A stretch of DNA of 64,000 bases from Bacteroidota bacterium. GTDB lineage: Bacteria > Bacteroidota > Bacteroidia > Flavobacteriales_D > Crocinitomicaceae. Made by a program: the position numbers and the translations under genes. The notes beneath the pieces are model-generated. The model was given only the letters and a program-made list of their open reading frames with translations, was not told the DNA's origin and made no database searches. This document shows, piece by piece, positions 52,776 to 63,570 of the stretch. The DNA lies in assembly GCA_016192075.1 (NCBI GenBank), contig JACPUU010000022.1:179852-243851 (forward strand), given 5' to 3'. Numbering within the stretch: the first letter of the stretch is position 1; the number at the start of each line of letters is the position of its first letter.

Positions 52776-53300
52776 TTACATTTTATATCCCATTACCAAA
52801 ACCATAGCTCCACGCTCTTTCATGGTAGGCGTTTTGTTTTCTGCGCCCGGTACACCTGGGATAGCATAGCTTACAAAAACACGTTTCAACCTTCCGCCAT
52901 TTGGTTTTTTAGTATCATAGGCTTTTTGAAGTTCAGTTGTTTCAACCACCACATTTTTTCCCATAACACCTGAAAATTCTTTCAACAGAATGCGGCTGGT
53001 GATTGTCTGGTCTTCATCATAAATCTGCACGGTAATGTCATTTGGCAATGATTTTCCGTTGAATGAGAAGCGGTAATCTGTGTTATTAAAAAGGTATACT
53101 TCTACCTCTTTTGTTTGTTTGTAGGTTTTGAAATTAAAGTATGTAACCTTAGAACCATCATAACGGTAAGGTTTCAGGGCATCTTTCGCTTCTACCTTCT
53201 GCGTTTCAATATTTTCTTTAAACTCAGTAAGATTTGATGCAGTTTGGGCAAATAAAACCACAAAACAGAAACTGGCACTAATAATGAGTAATCTTTTCAT
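52776..53300 (-). CDS. Secreted protein, function unknown
   Basis: This 174-residue protein has a signal peptide (MKRLLIISASFCFVVLFAQ). The mature part has an acidic/basic region followed by beta-strand-like segments (YLFNNTDYRFSFNGKSLP, TVQIYDEDQTIT). No family was recognised. It is preceded by a lipoprotein gene 14 bp upstream on the same strand, probably in one transcript. Confidence 0.65.
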   Translation of the reverse strand: MKRLLIISASFCFVVLFAQTASNLTEFKENIETQKVEAKDALKPYRYDGSKVTYFNFKTYKQTKEVEVYLFNNTDYRFSFNGKSLPNDITVQIYDEDQTITSRILLKEFSGVMGKNVVVETTELQKAYDTKKPNGGRLKRVFVSYAIPGVPGAENKTPTMKERGAMVLVMGYKM

Positions 53301-53314
53301 CGGGTCTTCAGTTT

Positions 53315-54193
53315 TTAGGCGTTAATAATTTTTGACCGGAGTGTTTTGATCAGGTCACCCAGGGTTTTAAAATCAGCCTCTGTCAATTCAAGTTCAGTTG
53401 CATTTTCATCTGCTACATAAGCCTGAACAGAAGCAAATCCATCAAACGTTGTCTGAATTTTCTCCAGGTCAGTAATCAGCCATCCAAGATCTGTGCCACT
53501 GTTTTTTGGATCTTTTAATCCTTTGATGATATTGCTTAGAATAGCCATTTGCTCTGTAATCTGCGACCCCAGGCCTTCTTTTTCTTTATTTTTTTCATAA
53601 TCGTAAACGCCCAGGTACATTCCTTCTGTCCAGGCGCCTGCAAAATGAATGGACGACTGGTGCTGCATGTCATTTTCTTCCATATAACTTTCAGTGCGCT
53701 CATGAATGTCAATCATCAGAATTTCGATCGAATCTTTGTCTTCAATGTTTTTATCAAACCGCTCCATCAGGTCTTGATTTTCAAAAACAGCTTCCATACC
53801 AATCTGTTCAGCCAGCGTTGTAATAACACCGAGGTATTTGCGTCCTTCATTGGCCTGCTCATTTAAAACACAATAAGCCATGTCAGCCGAATAAACACCA
53901 AAGTTCAGCATCTGTTTTAACTCTTCGGTATATTTTGAGGCATTTGCAGTTGAGTTGGTGATGTTGGAGTGATAGGCCAGGCCTGATTTTTTGAAGATAC
54001 TTGCTACCTGAAGCGGTGACGGAAGGTGATAATCTACATCGGGCGATTCAAACATGTCTTCAGTGAGAACTTCATCCTGCGCAGTTGTATCAACAACGTT
54101 CATGGTGTCTTCCGGTTCTGAGTTCCCGCATGAGGCAAGGCCAAAGCCCAGTGTTAATGCGATCAAGCTGTTTTTTAGATTCACTCCTGTCAT
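53315..54193 (-). CDS. Predicted lipoprotein, function unknown
   Basis: This 292-residue protein has a lipobox at LASC (Cys22) and an acidic linker with many Asp and Glu. The rest is mostly helical, for example EQANEGRKYLGVITTLAEQIG and ITEQMAILSNIIKGLKDP. No family was recognised. It is probably co-transcribed with the secreted protein gene 14 bp downstream. Confidence 0.65.
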   Translation of the reverse strand: MTGVNLKNSLIALTLGFGLASCGNSEPEDTMNVVDTTAQDEVLTEDMFESPDVDYHLPSPLQVASIFKKSGLAYHSNITNSTANASKYTEELKQMLNFGVYSADMAYCVLNEQANEGRKYLGVITTLAEQIGMEAVFENQDLMERFDKNIEDKDSIEILMIDIHERTESYMEENDMQHQSSIHFAGAWTEGMYLGVYDYEKNKEKEGLGSQITEQMAILSNIIKGLKDPKNSGTDLGWLITDLEKIQTTFDGFASVQAYVADENATELELTEADFKTLGDLIKTLRSKIINA

Positions 54194-54332
54194 TTTGGTA
54201 AGGTTTTAGGGAAGCTAAAGTAAAAAAACCTTTTCAATCACGTGTAAAATTGAAAGAGTTTTTTTAGGTTTGACTCATGTTCAATACAATTTATTGATCT
54301 GAAAAACAAACTAAAGAACACTATCCCTTTTT

Positions 54333-55067
54333 ATGAAACGAATTTTTACTCTCCTGTTTGGTTCCCTTTTTTTAACCAGCGTTAACGCTCAATTGTGGTT
54401 TGACATAGGTTTAAAAGGCGGAGGCGGATCAGGCTTTCTCAATAACAAAACGATCAGCAGTGATCCAAGGCTCAGCATTAACCCCGGCTACAATTATTTT
54501 TACGGTGGAAAAATCGGTATCAACTACGGATACTACGTTTCAATAGCCACTGACATAACCTACGGCAAAAACTCTTTCTCATTCAACCAGGCAGAACTTT
54601 TTGGCTCAACCACTACCTATAAATATACTATTGATTACGCCTCACTGAATATTTCACCTCTTTTCCGCTATACCAAAGATGCGTCTTACATTGAACTAGG
54701 ACCTGAATTTTTAATGATTAAAAAACCCACGTACAGTGATGAAGCCACTGCCAAAGCAGATGTGGATGCCACCAATGAAATAAATACCCGGGTAACCAAC
54801 CTGGTTTTTGGTTTTGGAGGCTATATTATGGGTAATGAAGTTGTTGCACTTCAAATGGGGTTAAGAGCACACTATGCATTGACAAATCTGACATCAGATA
54901 CGTTTGAAGGCGGACGTTTTCCGCTGACAAATTATCCGGACGTTGCATCGGGTGTACCCACCAACCCATTCAGCATTCAGCTCCACCTGGAATTGAATTT
55001 TTCACTGGGGCAAATTGCACGATCATCAACCAAGTGCGGACGAAGAGTCGCTTTTCTGTCTTTCTGA
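54333..55067 (+). CDS. Outer-membrane beta-barrel protein
   Basis: This 244-residue protein has a signal peptide (MKRIFTLLFGSLFLTSVNAQ) and a PorT/OmpA-like small-barrel pattern of alternating hydrophobic strands rich in glycine and aromatic residues (YNYFYGGKIGINYGYYVS, ALQMGLRAHYALTNL). The C-terminus ends in phenylalanine. The role is unknown. Confidence 0.75.
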   Translation: MKRIFTLLFGSLFLTSVNAQLWFDIGLKGGGGSGFLNNKTISSDPRLSINPGYNYFYGGKIGINYGYYVSIATDITYGKNSFSFNQAELFGSTTTYKYTIDYASLNISPLFRYTKDASYIELGPEFLMIKKPTYSDEATAKADVDATNEINTRVTNLVFGFGGYIMGNEVVALQMGLRAHYALTNLTSDTFEGGRFPLTNYPDVASGVPTNPFSIQLHLELNFSLGQIARSSTKCGRRVAFLSF

Positions 55068-55108
55068 TTTAATCCTGGCCTGAACTGGAAACAACCCGCG
55101 TACCGGTT

Positions 55109-57166
55109 GTGCTCAGATTAATGATTCCATTAGTCGCCGGAATTCTGTTTGCCCATTTTTTTAATGCCGGTTTTTCACTGTGGATGATTGGCTTGTTAAC
55201 CACTTTACTGATTCTTATTGCGTTACAGCTGAAATCAGGAAACCCGGTTTTAAAGCAGTTTTTTGGTTTGCTGATGACCCTGCTTTTTTTTGGTGTTGGC
55301 ATTTACCTTGAAAAATCAGCTGACAGCAGAAATTATCCGGACTATTTTGCACACCAGCTGCAGCCCGATTCGACCCATTTTTTCCAGGTCAGGTTAACGG
55401 ATTATCCTCAAAAATCAGGTAACTGGGTTAAATTTCAGGCACAGGTAATTGCGGCAGACCAACAGGCAACATTTGGAAAAGTGCAGCTGTACATTGAACG
55501 TGACAGCCTTTCAGAAAAACTGAAATACGGTGACGTACTTCACACCACCTGCCGTTTTTTTGAAATCAACGCCCCGTCAAATCCATCTGAATTTGATTAC
55601 CGCAACTACCTCCGTCACCAGGACATTCATCACCAGGCATTTGTCTACTCAGGTCATTGGATTTCTATTGACTCTGACCCCAATCTACTGCTGAGCCTGG
55701 TGTATCAGACACGGGCTGCCTGCAATGAAATTATCGAAAACTCGGGTATGAAACCTGAAAACATGGCCGTTGCAAAAGCGCTTTTGCTGGGTGATAAAGA
55801 AATGATCAGCGATGAACTGATGCTTACCTATTCTGCTTCAGGCACACTGCATGTATTGGCTGTTTCAGGACTTCACGTGGGCATTGTTATGCTGATGCTG
55901 AGTTTTATACTAAAGCCGCTGAAACGCATGCCGGGAGGTAAACTTCTTTTCCTGTTTTTTGCACTTGCAGGCATTTGGTTTTATACACTGCTTACTGGTT
56001 TTTCACCTTCTATTTTGCGCGCAGCCGTTATGTTTTCATTTGTGCTTATTGGCAATGAACTGCAGCGCGACACATCTGTTTACCAATCATTGCTTGTTTC
56101 TGCGGTAATACTTATACTGCTTGATCCGCATATTATTTTCCAGATTGGATTTCTGTTAAGTTACCTGGCTGTTTTTGGAATTGTATTCTTTCACCCCAAA
56201 ATCTATGCGCTTTTCTTTTTCAAATACAAAATACCCGATAAAATATGGCAGCTGGCCTCTGTTTCGGTTGCCGCCCAACTGGCTACCCTGCCGCTTTCCA
56301 TTTATTGTTTTCACCAGTTTCCCAATTATTTTCTGTTTGCCAATCTCATTGTAATTCCGGTTTCATTTGTAATTCTGGTGCTTGGAATTATTGCCCTGTT
56401 TCTCCATGCTGTTCCTTACATCAGCGATTTTTTGTTTTACGTGCTTGACCAACTTATTACGTTGATGAATGAGGGTGTGCGGCAGATTGAAAAACTCCCC
56501 TATGCTATTCTGGACGGCCTGGTGATTCAATGGTACGATGCGCTGATTTTATTTGCCGTTATTTTCAGTATCGCTTTTACGCTTATTAAAAAATCAAAAT
56601 CTTTTTTCTACCTGTCGCTGACATGTATATCGGTTTTTCTGATTTCACTGCTGGTGCAAAAATCGGTCCGGCATCAAACAAACAGTGCTATATTCTACAG
56701 CGTAAAAGATGAAGTGATTATTGACTTTATTCAGGGTGAACACATTACGTGTTTTGCCACGCCTGAAATGATCAGCAACACGCAGAAAATGCGCTACCAT
56801 ATTTACCCTAACCGGCTTGAAAAAAGCGGTGGAACCACACCGCAACAAACGTATCTGCTGGCTGATTCAACGCGGGTTATTTCAAAATCAGGTCAGACAA
56901 TTTTATTTCTGAACCAGGCAATTGCTGACACCATTTATACTACCCGGTTTCCGGTTACTGATGTTGTCTACCTCTACGACTCAAAATTTATTAACCGGCA
57001 AATCATTGATTTTATTTCAGCAGAAAAAATTCCATTGATACTTGGCTGCAATGTTTCCCGCTCTCTTCGAAAATATCTTATTAAACGCTTACGACCTGAT
57101 CTGCTTTATGATCTGACGCAAAACGGAGCACTGGTTATTAATTTGGAACAGTTCAACGGGAATTAA
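55109..57166 (+). CDS. comEC: ComEC/Rec2-family DNA uptake channel protein
   Basis: This 685-residue polytopic membrane protein has an N-terminal soluble part (DUF4131-like, about 60-185) followed by the Competence domain, with ALLLGDKEMISDELMLTYSASGTLHVLAVSGLHVGIV near 222-258 in its conserved form and many hydrophobic helices to about 510. The C-terminal 160 residues lack the HxHxDH of a metallo-beta-lactamase domain, as in other Bacteroidota copies. GTG at 55109 is the start used, and ATG at codon 5 is possible. It would move transforming DNA across the inner membrane. Confidence 0.86.
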   Translation: MLRLMIPLVAGILFAHFFNAGFSLWMIGLLTTLLILIALQLKSGNPVLKQFFGLLMTLLFFGVGIYLEKSADSRNYPDYFAHQLQPDSTHFFQVRLTDYPQKSGNWVKFQAQVIAADQQATFGKVQLYIERDSLSEKLKYGDVLHTTCRFFEINAPSNPSEFDYRNYLRHQDIHHQAFVYSGHWISIDSDPNLLLSLVYQTRAACNEIIENSGMKPENMAVAKALLLGDKEMISDELMLTYSASGTLHVLAVSGLHVGIVMLMLSFILKPLKRMPGGKLLFLFFALAGIWFYTLLTGFSPSILRAAVMFSFVLIGNELQRDTSVYQSLLVSAVILILLDPHIIFQIGFLLSYLAVFGIVFFHPKIYALFFFKYKIPDKIWQLASVSVAAQLATLPLSIYCFHQFPNYFLFANLIVIPVSFVILVLGIIALFLHAVPYISDFLFYVLDQLITLMNEGVRQIEKLPYAILDGLVIQWYDALILFAVIFSIAFTLIKKSKSFFYLSLTCISVFLISLLVQKSVRHQTNSAIFYSVKDEVIIDFIQGEHITCFATPEMISNTQKMRYHIYPNRLEKSGGTTPQQTYLLADSTRVISKSGQTILFLNQAIADTIYTTRFPVTDVVYLYDSKFINRQIIDFISAEKIPLILGCNVSRSLRKYLIKRLRPDLLYDLTQNGALVINLEQFNGN

Positions 57167-57234
57167 ATCTCAATTTGTATTACCTTTCAGCAACTATTTG
57201 AAATGAGGCTCGTCTCTACAACCGAAGGTTGCTG

Positions 57235-60200
57235 ATGAAAAAACTGCTTTTACTTATTCTATCAGGTACTATTGGAATGCTGTATTCAGTTATTTCCATT
57301 GCTGCATGTCCACAAGTCAATGCTGCCTTTACCACATCACAAACTTCAATTTGCGGACCCGGACCACAGGTCATTTCTTTTGTCAATACCAGTACCGGTG
57401 CCAACAATTTAACCGCCGATTACGAGTGGTTTCTCAACGGTGTTTCATTTGATAACACAACCGGTATGGGTGCCCCGGGGACATCTACCATTTCTGCAAC
57501 CGGGACGTATACGTATATGCTGGTTGCTACCGATCCAAGCGTTCCATGTACTGACACCGCTACCGTTGTTGTTCAGATTTACCCGGTTCCCAATGCCAAT
57601 TTCACCTTTACCCCAAACAATGACTGCGGTGGCCTGCCGGTTACATTTACCAACTCGTCTACCGGAACAACGGGAACGACAACTTATGCCTGGAATTTTG
57701 GAGATGCCGGAACAGCAACTACTACCAATGCAGTTCATACCTACGCCGCAGGCGGAAGTTACACTGTTACGCTCACACAAACCAATGGCCCTGGCTGTAC
57801 CAATACCGAAACGCAAACAGTAACTGCATTACCCATTCCGGCGGCAGCCATTTCAGGTGCTGATGGCGATGGTGATTTAACCAACTGCCTTTTACCGGCA
57901 GACCCATCAACGTCTGAAGTAGTGACATTTTCAAATACCACAACCGGTGGTGTCAGTTATACCTGGGACTTTGGTGACGGTACCGCAACCTATACAACCG
58001 CTTCACTGGCAGATTTTACACACACCTATACAAGTTACGGTACCTACACCGTTACAATGACCGCGACACATGCCAACGGATGTACTTCTACGGCAACCAT
58101 CACCGTTGTTTTTGAAAAGTATGTATCTGCCGCCATGACGTTGGATATTACCGAATACAGCGGTTGTGCACCACATGAGTTAAGTACACTGAACAATCTT
58201 TCTGTAAATGCCAATTCGTATACCTGGAATTTTGGAGACGGTACCATTATTACCACAACGAGTCCAATACCACCCAGCCATTTTTATACCGTTGCCGGAA
58301 CATACACCATTTCGTTAACTGCGGTAAATAGCTGTAATACGGCCAACTCTACCATCAGCCCGATTGTTATTGTAGCCGGGCCAAACGGAAACTTTACCAA
58401 CAGCCTTGCAGGATTCGGAAACTTAGGCTGTGCACCTCAGAATGTTTCATTTGCAAATACATCCACAGGTACTTCACCGGCAAACAATTATCAATGGAAC
58501 ATGGGTAACGGAAATTCCTATGTCAATGTAATTACCCCACCGGTTCAATCGTACACCACAACAGGTGTTTATACCGTAACACTGATTGCAGGTAATGCCT
58601 GCGGTTATGACACCATTACTACAACACTTACCATTGACACCATTCCGGTTGTTGACATTGTTTCCACACCCACCGAAGGGTGTTCACCACTGGTGGTTTC
58701 AACAACAAACAACTCCTATGCTCCGCCTATAATTTATACCTGGACTGTGGACGGTATTTTTGCCGGCAATGCAGCCACACTTCCAAATCAGACATTTATC
58801 AATTCAGGCGGATCAGCACCTGTTAACCACACCATACAATTAACAGGCAGCAATCATTGCGGAACGGATACCGACCTGGAAACGATTATTGTTCATCCGG
58901 AAACGATTGCAAATTTTACGGCGTCGACAGACACCATTTGTGCCGGCCAATCTATTTTATTTACCGATACTTCAACCGGCGAAAATTTAACGTGGAACTG
59001 GGATTTTGGTGTGTCTACAGCCAGTACACAAGGTCCGCACAACATTCTTTTTAATGTGGCCGGCACGTATACCATTCAGCTGACCACAGATGGTTATTGC
59101 GGCCCCGATGTTGCAACCCTGAATGTGGTGGTTCTTCCAATTCCGGTAGCTGCTTTTATCGCCAATCCACTCAGTATTTGTGCCGGTGAAATAGTCTCTT
59201 TAAACAATACCTCAACCCTGGGTGGCACATACGCGTGGACATTCACCAACGGCACACCGGCTACATCAAACGTATATGCACCCGCACCGGTGACATTCAA
59301 CACCGCCGGCTCACAAACCATTTCACTTACGGTTAATGTATTGGGATGCATTGCTACTGATACTGAAACAATAACAGTCAACGCCATTCCTGACCCCGCC
59401 TTTACACTTACACCCAACAATGGCTGCAGCCCTTTAAGTGTTACACCAGCTTATACTGGCGTTGCACTGGCAGGTGATTTATATGACTGGGATCTTGGCA
59501 ACGGTAATACATCATTGGTTCCCAATCCACCGGTGCAGGTTTACCTGGCTGGTTCAACAGACAGCTTATATACGGTTACACTTATTGTAACAAGTGCAGC
59601 AGGATGCATTGACAGCAGCACCCTTACGGTAACAGTTCATCCGCTGCCGGTAGCTGATTATACTACCTTACCGGATACCGCCTGTGCCGGAACACCAATT
59701 GGATTTTTAAATAACTCAACCGGCGGGTCTACCTATGCCTGGACCTTTGGTGACGGTGCAAATTCTACTGTTGTGAGTCCTTCACACGCCTATACCCTCA
59801 CCGGCGATATGCTCACCCAACTAATTGTTACCACGGCATTTGGTTGCAAGGATACGTTGCAGCAAGCTGTTTACATTGACTCTATACCTACTGCCAATTT
59901 CAGTTTTGACATTGTGTGTGAAATTGACACCACCCATTTTACCGATTTATCGGTTGGTGGTGTTACAGACTGGAGCTGGAATTTTGGAGATGCTTCACCG
60001 CTGGATATTACGCCCTCACCAAATCATTTTTATGGAAACGACGGAACGTATTCAGTGAGTCTGACAGTTACAAATCCGGCCAATTGCACGCATACACTCA
60101 CTCAACTTGTAAGTGTCAGCACTGTTCCGGTAGCAAACTTCAGCACAGGCAGCACCTGTCTCGGATCGGTTTCTTCATTTACAGATTTGTCAACCGGAAT

Positions 60201-63200
60201 TACATCGTCGTGGGAATGGGATTTTGGCGATGGATCTGCACTAAGCACCACTCAGAATCCAACCCATACCTATGCCACTGTTGGAACCTATACCGTTCAG
60301 CTTATTGCCATGGCTGGTAATGGCTGTTCCGATACCATTGCTTTTCCAATTACGGTAACACCTATTCCAACCGCAGATTTTTCATTCGTTGATGTTTGTA
60401 CAAACGATGAAACATTTTTTACGGATCTTTCTTTAGGTACACCTGATACCTGGTTCTGGAATTTTGGTGACGGGGTAACCGACAATACCAATAATCCAAA
60501 TCCGGTTCACACCTATACCACTTCAGGCACCTACAACGTAACCTTAACCGCAGGTTATGCTGTCAGCGGATGTACCAACAGCATTACACAAAGTGTCACT
60601 GCTTTTCCGCGCACCACACCGGGCTTTACAACCAATACACCTTGCCTTGGCGGGGCAACAAATTTTACAGATCTTACCGGTGGTACACCCAATTCATGGG
60701 AGTGGGATTTTGGTGACGGGTCAGCGTTGGACAACACCCAAAACCCGGTTCATGTTTATGTCACACCCGGTATTTTTCCAATTCAGCTGATTACTGAAAA
60801 TGCATTTGGCTGTATTGATACATTAAACGCATCAGTGCAAGTATACCCCTTACCGGTTGCTGATTTTACCTCCAGTGTGGTTTGTTTAAACACGCTTACC
60901 GCATTTACTGATTTGTCAACAGATGCTGTTGCCTGGGAGTGGGATTTTGGTGATGGAACTCCAGTTGGAATAGGTCCTGATCCGTTTCACCTTTACGCTG
61001 CTGCAGGAACATTTAATGTTCAGCTGGTTGTTACAAATGCGTTTGGCTGTACGGATACGCTGGTTCAGGCAATTACTGTAAATCCAAACCCAACGGCTGA
61101 TTTCACCGCAACTGCAGCCTGCCATACCTACCCGAATCTTTTTACCGATAATTCAACCGGCGCTGTTTTATGGAGCTGGGATTTTGGTGATGCAAGCCCG
61201 GTTGACAATACCCCTTCACCCAACCACATTTATCCAAACCCGGGTACCTATTCTGTTGATCTGACAGTTGAAAATGTATTTGGCTGTACCAACAGTATAA
61301 CACAGAACGTGAGTGTACTGGTTCAACCACAGGCAGATTTTTCATACAACAACGTGTGTGCCGGCGAAGCGGTTCAAATGACGGATCTTTCAACCAATGC
61401 ACCAACTACTTTTCAGTGGGATTTTGGCGATGGATCACCGCTGGATTTTAATCAGAATCCAACACACATTTTTGATCCGGGAGGAACGTATACGGTTACT
61501 TATATTGTCGGTAATCCGGCCGGATGTATGGATACACTTATTACGCCGGTTGATGTTTACACCGTTCCTGTTCCTGATTTTTCAGCAGACACCGTATGCC
61601 TGTTCAGCATTACCACATTCAATGACCTGACAGTTGATGCTGCCCCTATAGCCAGCTGGTTTTATGATTTCAGTGATGGAAATGAATCATTCTCTCAAAA
61701 CCCAACCTATATTTTTCAAAATCCGGGAGTTTATAATGTCACCTTACTGGTTACCAATATTTATGGCTGTGACAGTTCAGTTACCTACCCGGTTTATGTA
61801 TCTGATATTCCCGTTGCAGATTTTATTGCGGATACCGTGTGTACCGGAAATGCAACCACGTTTACCGATGTTTCAACTGGCTTACCAACTACCTGGCTCT
61901 GGAATTTCGGGGACGGAACAACCTCAACTACAGGGCCGGTAACAACACATACTTTTGCAGCGCCGGGGACCTATCCGGTTTCACTTTTTGTATCGGGCGG
62001 TGATGCCTGTTTTGACCAGACCTTTGAATTTGTAGTGGTGAGTGATAACCTGCAGGCCGGCATTCTGGCACCTGATACCGTATGTGACGGAAACATCGTA
62101 AACTTTACCGATAATTCAACCATTACATCAGGCACCATCAACAGTTATTTCTGGGACTTTGGAGACGGATCTACGGCACTAATGCAAGATGCAACCCATC
62201 TTTATGCGTCCGCCGGAACATATACCGTAACCCACACGATTGGTTCAGCCGGCGGATGCAATAGCACTGCCACCGTTGACGTGACAATTACAGATACACC
62301 GGTTGCAGATTTTATTCAACTTTCTGCCTGCCAGAGTGACGTTACCCAATTTAATGATTTGTCAACGATTTCAGGTGGTACTATTGTCAGCTGGAACTGG
62401 AATTTTGGTGACGGAACACCTGCTTCACCAGCACAAAATCCAACGCATATTTATACAACAGCCGGCACTTACAATGTTACGCTTACCGTTACATCTGACT
62501 TTGGTTGTACTGATTCATACACTGCACCAATTGCGGTTTTTCCGGCACCTATTGCCAATTTTACCGCGCCGGTTGCCTGCCCGCAGGACACCATTCCGTT
62601 TACAGATTTATCAACCATCAGCAGCGGAACTATTACCAACTGGGCCTGGAATTTTGATGACGGAACCACATCATCACAGCAAAATCCGCAGCATAGTTTT
62701 GCCGTACTGACAGATAGTTTTAACGTGGAATTAATTGTTACCTCTGACCTTGGATGTACCGATACTGTAACCAACGTTATTATGACGCACCCGTTCCCTG
62801 ATTTTGCATGGGCACCGGATGTTGCAGCAGGGTGTCAGCCTCTGGTTGTAAACTTCACCGATTCTTCTACCGTTGAAAACGGAACTGTTACCAACTGGGA
62901 ATGGAATTTTGGAGACGGCATTTATTCCTTTGCGCAAAACCCGACACACATTTATGCCGAACCGGGAGAGTACTATGTGTCTTTGTGGGTAACAACATCT
63001 GACGGCTGCTATTTTTATTCGTATGTTGATTACCCGATTATTGTATATCCAAAACCAACGGCAGATTTTACCCCTTACTTTACAGAAGTTTCCATTCTTG
63101 AACCAGAGGTTCAGTTCTATGATCTTTCAACGGGTGCTATGGACTGGGAATGGTCGTTTGGTGACAATACCTACAGCAATGACCCTAATCCATTGCACGA

Positions 63201-63570
63201 ATTTAACGACACCGGCTTTTTTGAAATTACCCAAATTGTGTATAGTAATTTTGGCTGTTCGGATACCGCGGTTCATTCAATTCATGTGTTTGGTGAATTT
63301 TCATTTTTTATTCCGAACTCTTTTACGCCAAACGGAGATTTAAAAAACAACACCTGGCGCGGCTATGCCTGGGGAACCGTTTCGTATGAATTAATGGTAT
63401 TTAACCGCTGGGGAGAAGTGATTTTCTCATCAACAGATCAAACAGTTGAATGGGATGGCACCTATAACGGAGTCAAAGTTCCGGACGATGTTTATGTCTG
63501 GAAATGTTTTATGCTGGATGTCAATCAGCAGGAACATTCGTATTACGGGCATGTGACGGTTGTGAGGTAG
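57235..63570 (+). CDS. Giant PKD-repeat protein with T9SS type B (gliding motility) C-terminal domain
   Basis: The protein has 2111 residues from the ATG at 57235, and a TTG two codons earlier is rejected. A signal peptide (MKKLLLLILSGTIGMLYSVISIA) is followed by about 24 PKD-like modules of 80-90 residues, each with a W-x-F-G-D-G or degenerate equivalent (for example WDFGDGSALSTTQNPTHTY) and paired cysteines. Later repeats are more uniform than the first eight. The last 90 residues are a CHU_C type B domain: FFIPNSFTPNGDLKNNTWRG, ELMVFNRWGEVIFSS, WDGTYNGVKVPDDVYVWK. Such proteins are secreted by T9SS and may serve as adhesins or surface scaffolds. Confidence 0.92.
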   Translation: MKKLLLLILSGTIGMLYSVISIAACPQVNAAFTTSQTSICGPGPQVISFVNTSTGANNLTADYEWFLNGVSFDNTTGMGAPGTSTISATGTYTYMLVATDPSVPCTDTATVVVQIYPVPNANFTFTPNNDCGGLPVTFTNSSTGTTGTTTYAWNFGDAGTATTTNAVHTYAAGGSYTVTLTQTNGPGCTNTETQTVTALPIPAAAISGADGDGDLTNCLLPADPSTSEVVTFSNTTTGGVSYTWDFGDGTATYTTASLADFTHTYTSYGTYTVTMTATHANGCTSTATITVVFEKYVSAAMTLDITEYSGCAPHELSTLNNLSVNANSYTWNFGDGTIITTTSPIPPSHFYTVAGTYTISLTAVNSCNTANSTISPIVIVAGPNGNFTNSLAGFGNLGCAPQNVSFANTSTGTSPANNYQWNMGNGNSYVNVITPPVQSYTTTGVYTVTLIAGNACGYDTITTTLTIDTIPVVDIVSTPTEGCSPLVVSTTNNSYAPPIIYTWTVDGIFAGNAATLPNQTFINSGGSAPVNHTIQLTGSNHCGTDTDLETIIVHPETIANFTASTDTICAGQSILFTDTSTGENLTWNWDFGVSTASTQGPHNILFNVAGTYTIQLTTDGYCGPDVATLNVVVLPIPVAAFIANPLSICAGEIVSLNNTSTLGGTYAWTFTNGTPATSNVYAPAPVTFNTAGSQTISLTVNVLGCIATDTETITVNAIPDPAFTLTPNNGCSPLSVTPAYTGVALAGDLYDWDLGNGNTSLVPNPPVQVYLAGSTDSLYTVTLIVTSAAGCIDSSTLTVTVHPLPVADYTTLPDTACAGTPIGFLNNSTGGSTYAWTFGDGANSTVVSPSHAYTLTGDMLTQLIVTTAFGCKDTLQQAVYIDSIPTANFSFDIVCEIDTTHFTDLSVGGVTDWSWNFGDASPLDITPSPNHFYGNDGTYSVSLTVTNPANCTHTLTQLVSVSTVPVANFSTGSTCLGSVSSFTDLSTGITSSWEWDFGDGSALSTTQNPTHTYATVGTYTVQLIAMAGNGCSDTIAFPITVTPIPTADFSFVDVCTNDETFFTDLSLGTPDTWFWNFGDGVTDNTNNPNPVHTYTTSGTYNVTLTAGYAVSGCTNSITQSVTAFPRTTPGFTTNTPCLGGATNFTDLTGGTPNSWEWDFGDGSALDNTQNPVHVYVTPGIFPIQLITENAFGCIDTLNASVQVYPLPVADFTSSVVCLNTLTAFTDLSTDAVAWEWDFGDGTPVGIGPDPFHLYAAAGTFNVQLVVTNAFGCTDTLVQAITVNPNPTADFTATAACHTYPNLFTDNSTGAVLWSWDFGDASPVDNTPSPNHIYPNPGTYSVDLTVENVFGCTNSITQNVSVLVQPQADFSYNNVCAGEAVQMTDLSTNAPTTFQWDFGDGSPLDFNQNPTHIFDPGGTYTVTYIVGNPAGCMDTLITPVDVYTVPVPDFSADTVCLFSITTFNDLTVDAAPIASWFYDFSDGNESFSQNPTYIFQNPGVYNVTLLVTNIYGCDSSVTYPVYVSDIPVADFIADTVCTGNATTFTDVSTGLPTTWLWNFGDGTTSTTGPVTTHTFAAPGTYPVSLFVSGGDACFDQTFEFVVVSDNLQAGILAPDTVCDGNIVNFTDNSTITSGTINSYFWDFGDGSTALMQDATHLYASAGTYTVTHTIGSAGGCNSTATVDVTITDTPVADFIQLSACQSDVTQFNDLSTISGGTIVSWNWNFGDGTPASPAQNPTHIYTTAGTYNVTLTVTSDFGCTDSYTAPIAVFPAPIANFTAPVACPQDTIPFTDLSTISSGTITNWAWNFDDGTTSSQQNPQHSFAVLTDSFNVELIVTSDLGCTDTVTNVIMTHPFPDFAWAPDVAAGCQPLVVNFTDSSTVENGTVTNWEWNFGDGIYSFAQNPTHIYAEPGEYYVSLWVTTSDGCYFYSYVDYPIIVYPKPTADFTPYFTEVSILEPEVQFYDLSTGAMDWEWSFGDNTYSNDPNPLHEFNDTGFFEITQIVYSNFGCSDTAVHSIHVFGEFSFFIPNSFTPNGDLKNNTWRGYAWGTVSYELMVFNRWGEVIFSSTDQTVEWDGTYNGVKVPDDVYVWKCFMLDVNQQEHSYYGHVTVVR

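Noticed and set aside
57445..57816. Antisense and alternative-frame open frames within the PKD-repeat gene
   Set aside because: They arise from the repetitive codon pattern of the PKD modules and have no independent support.
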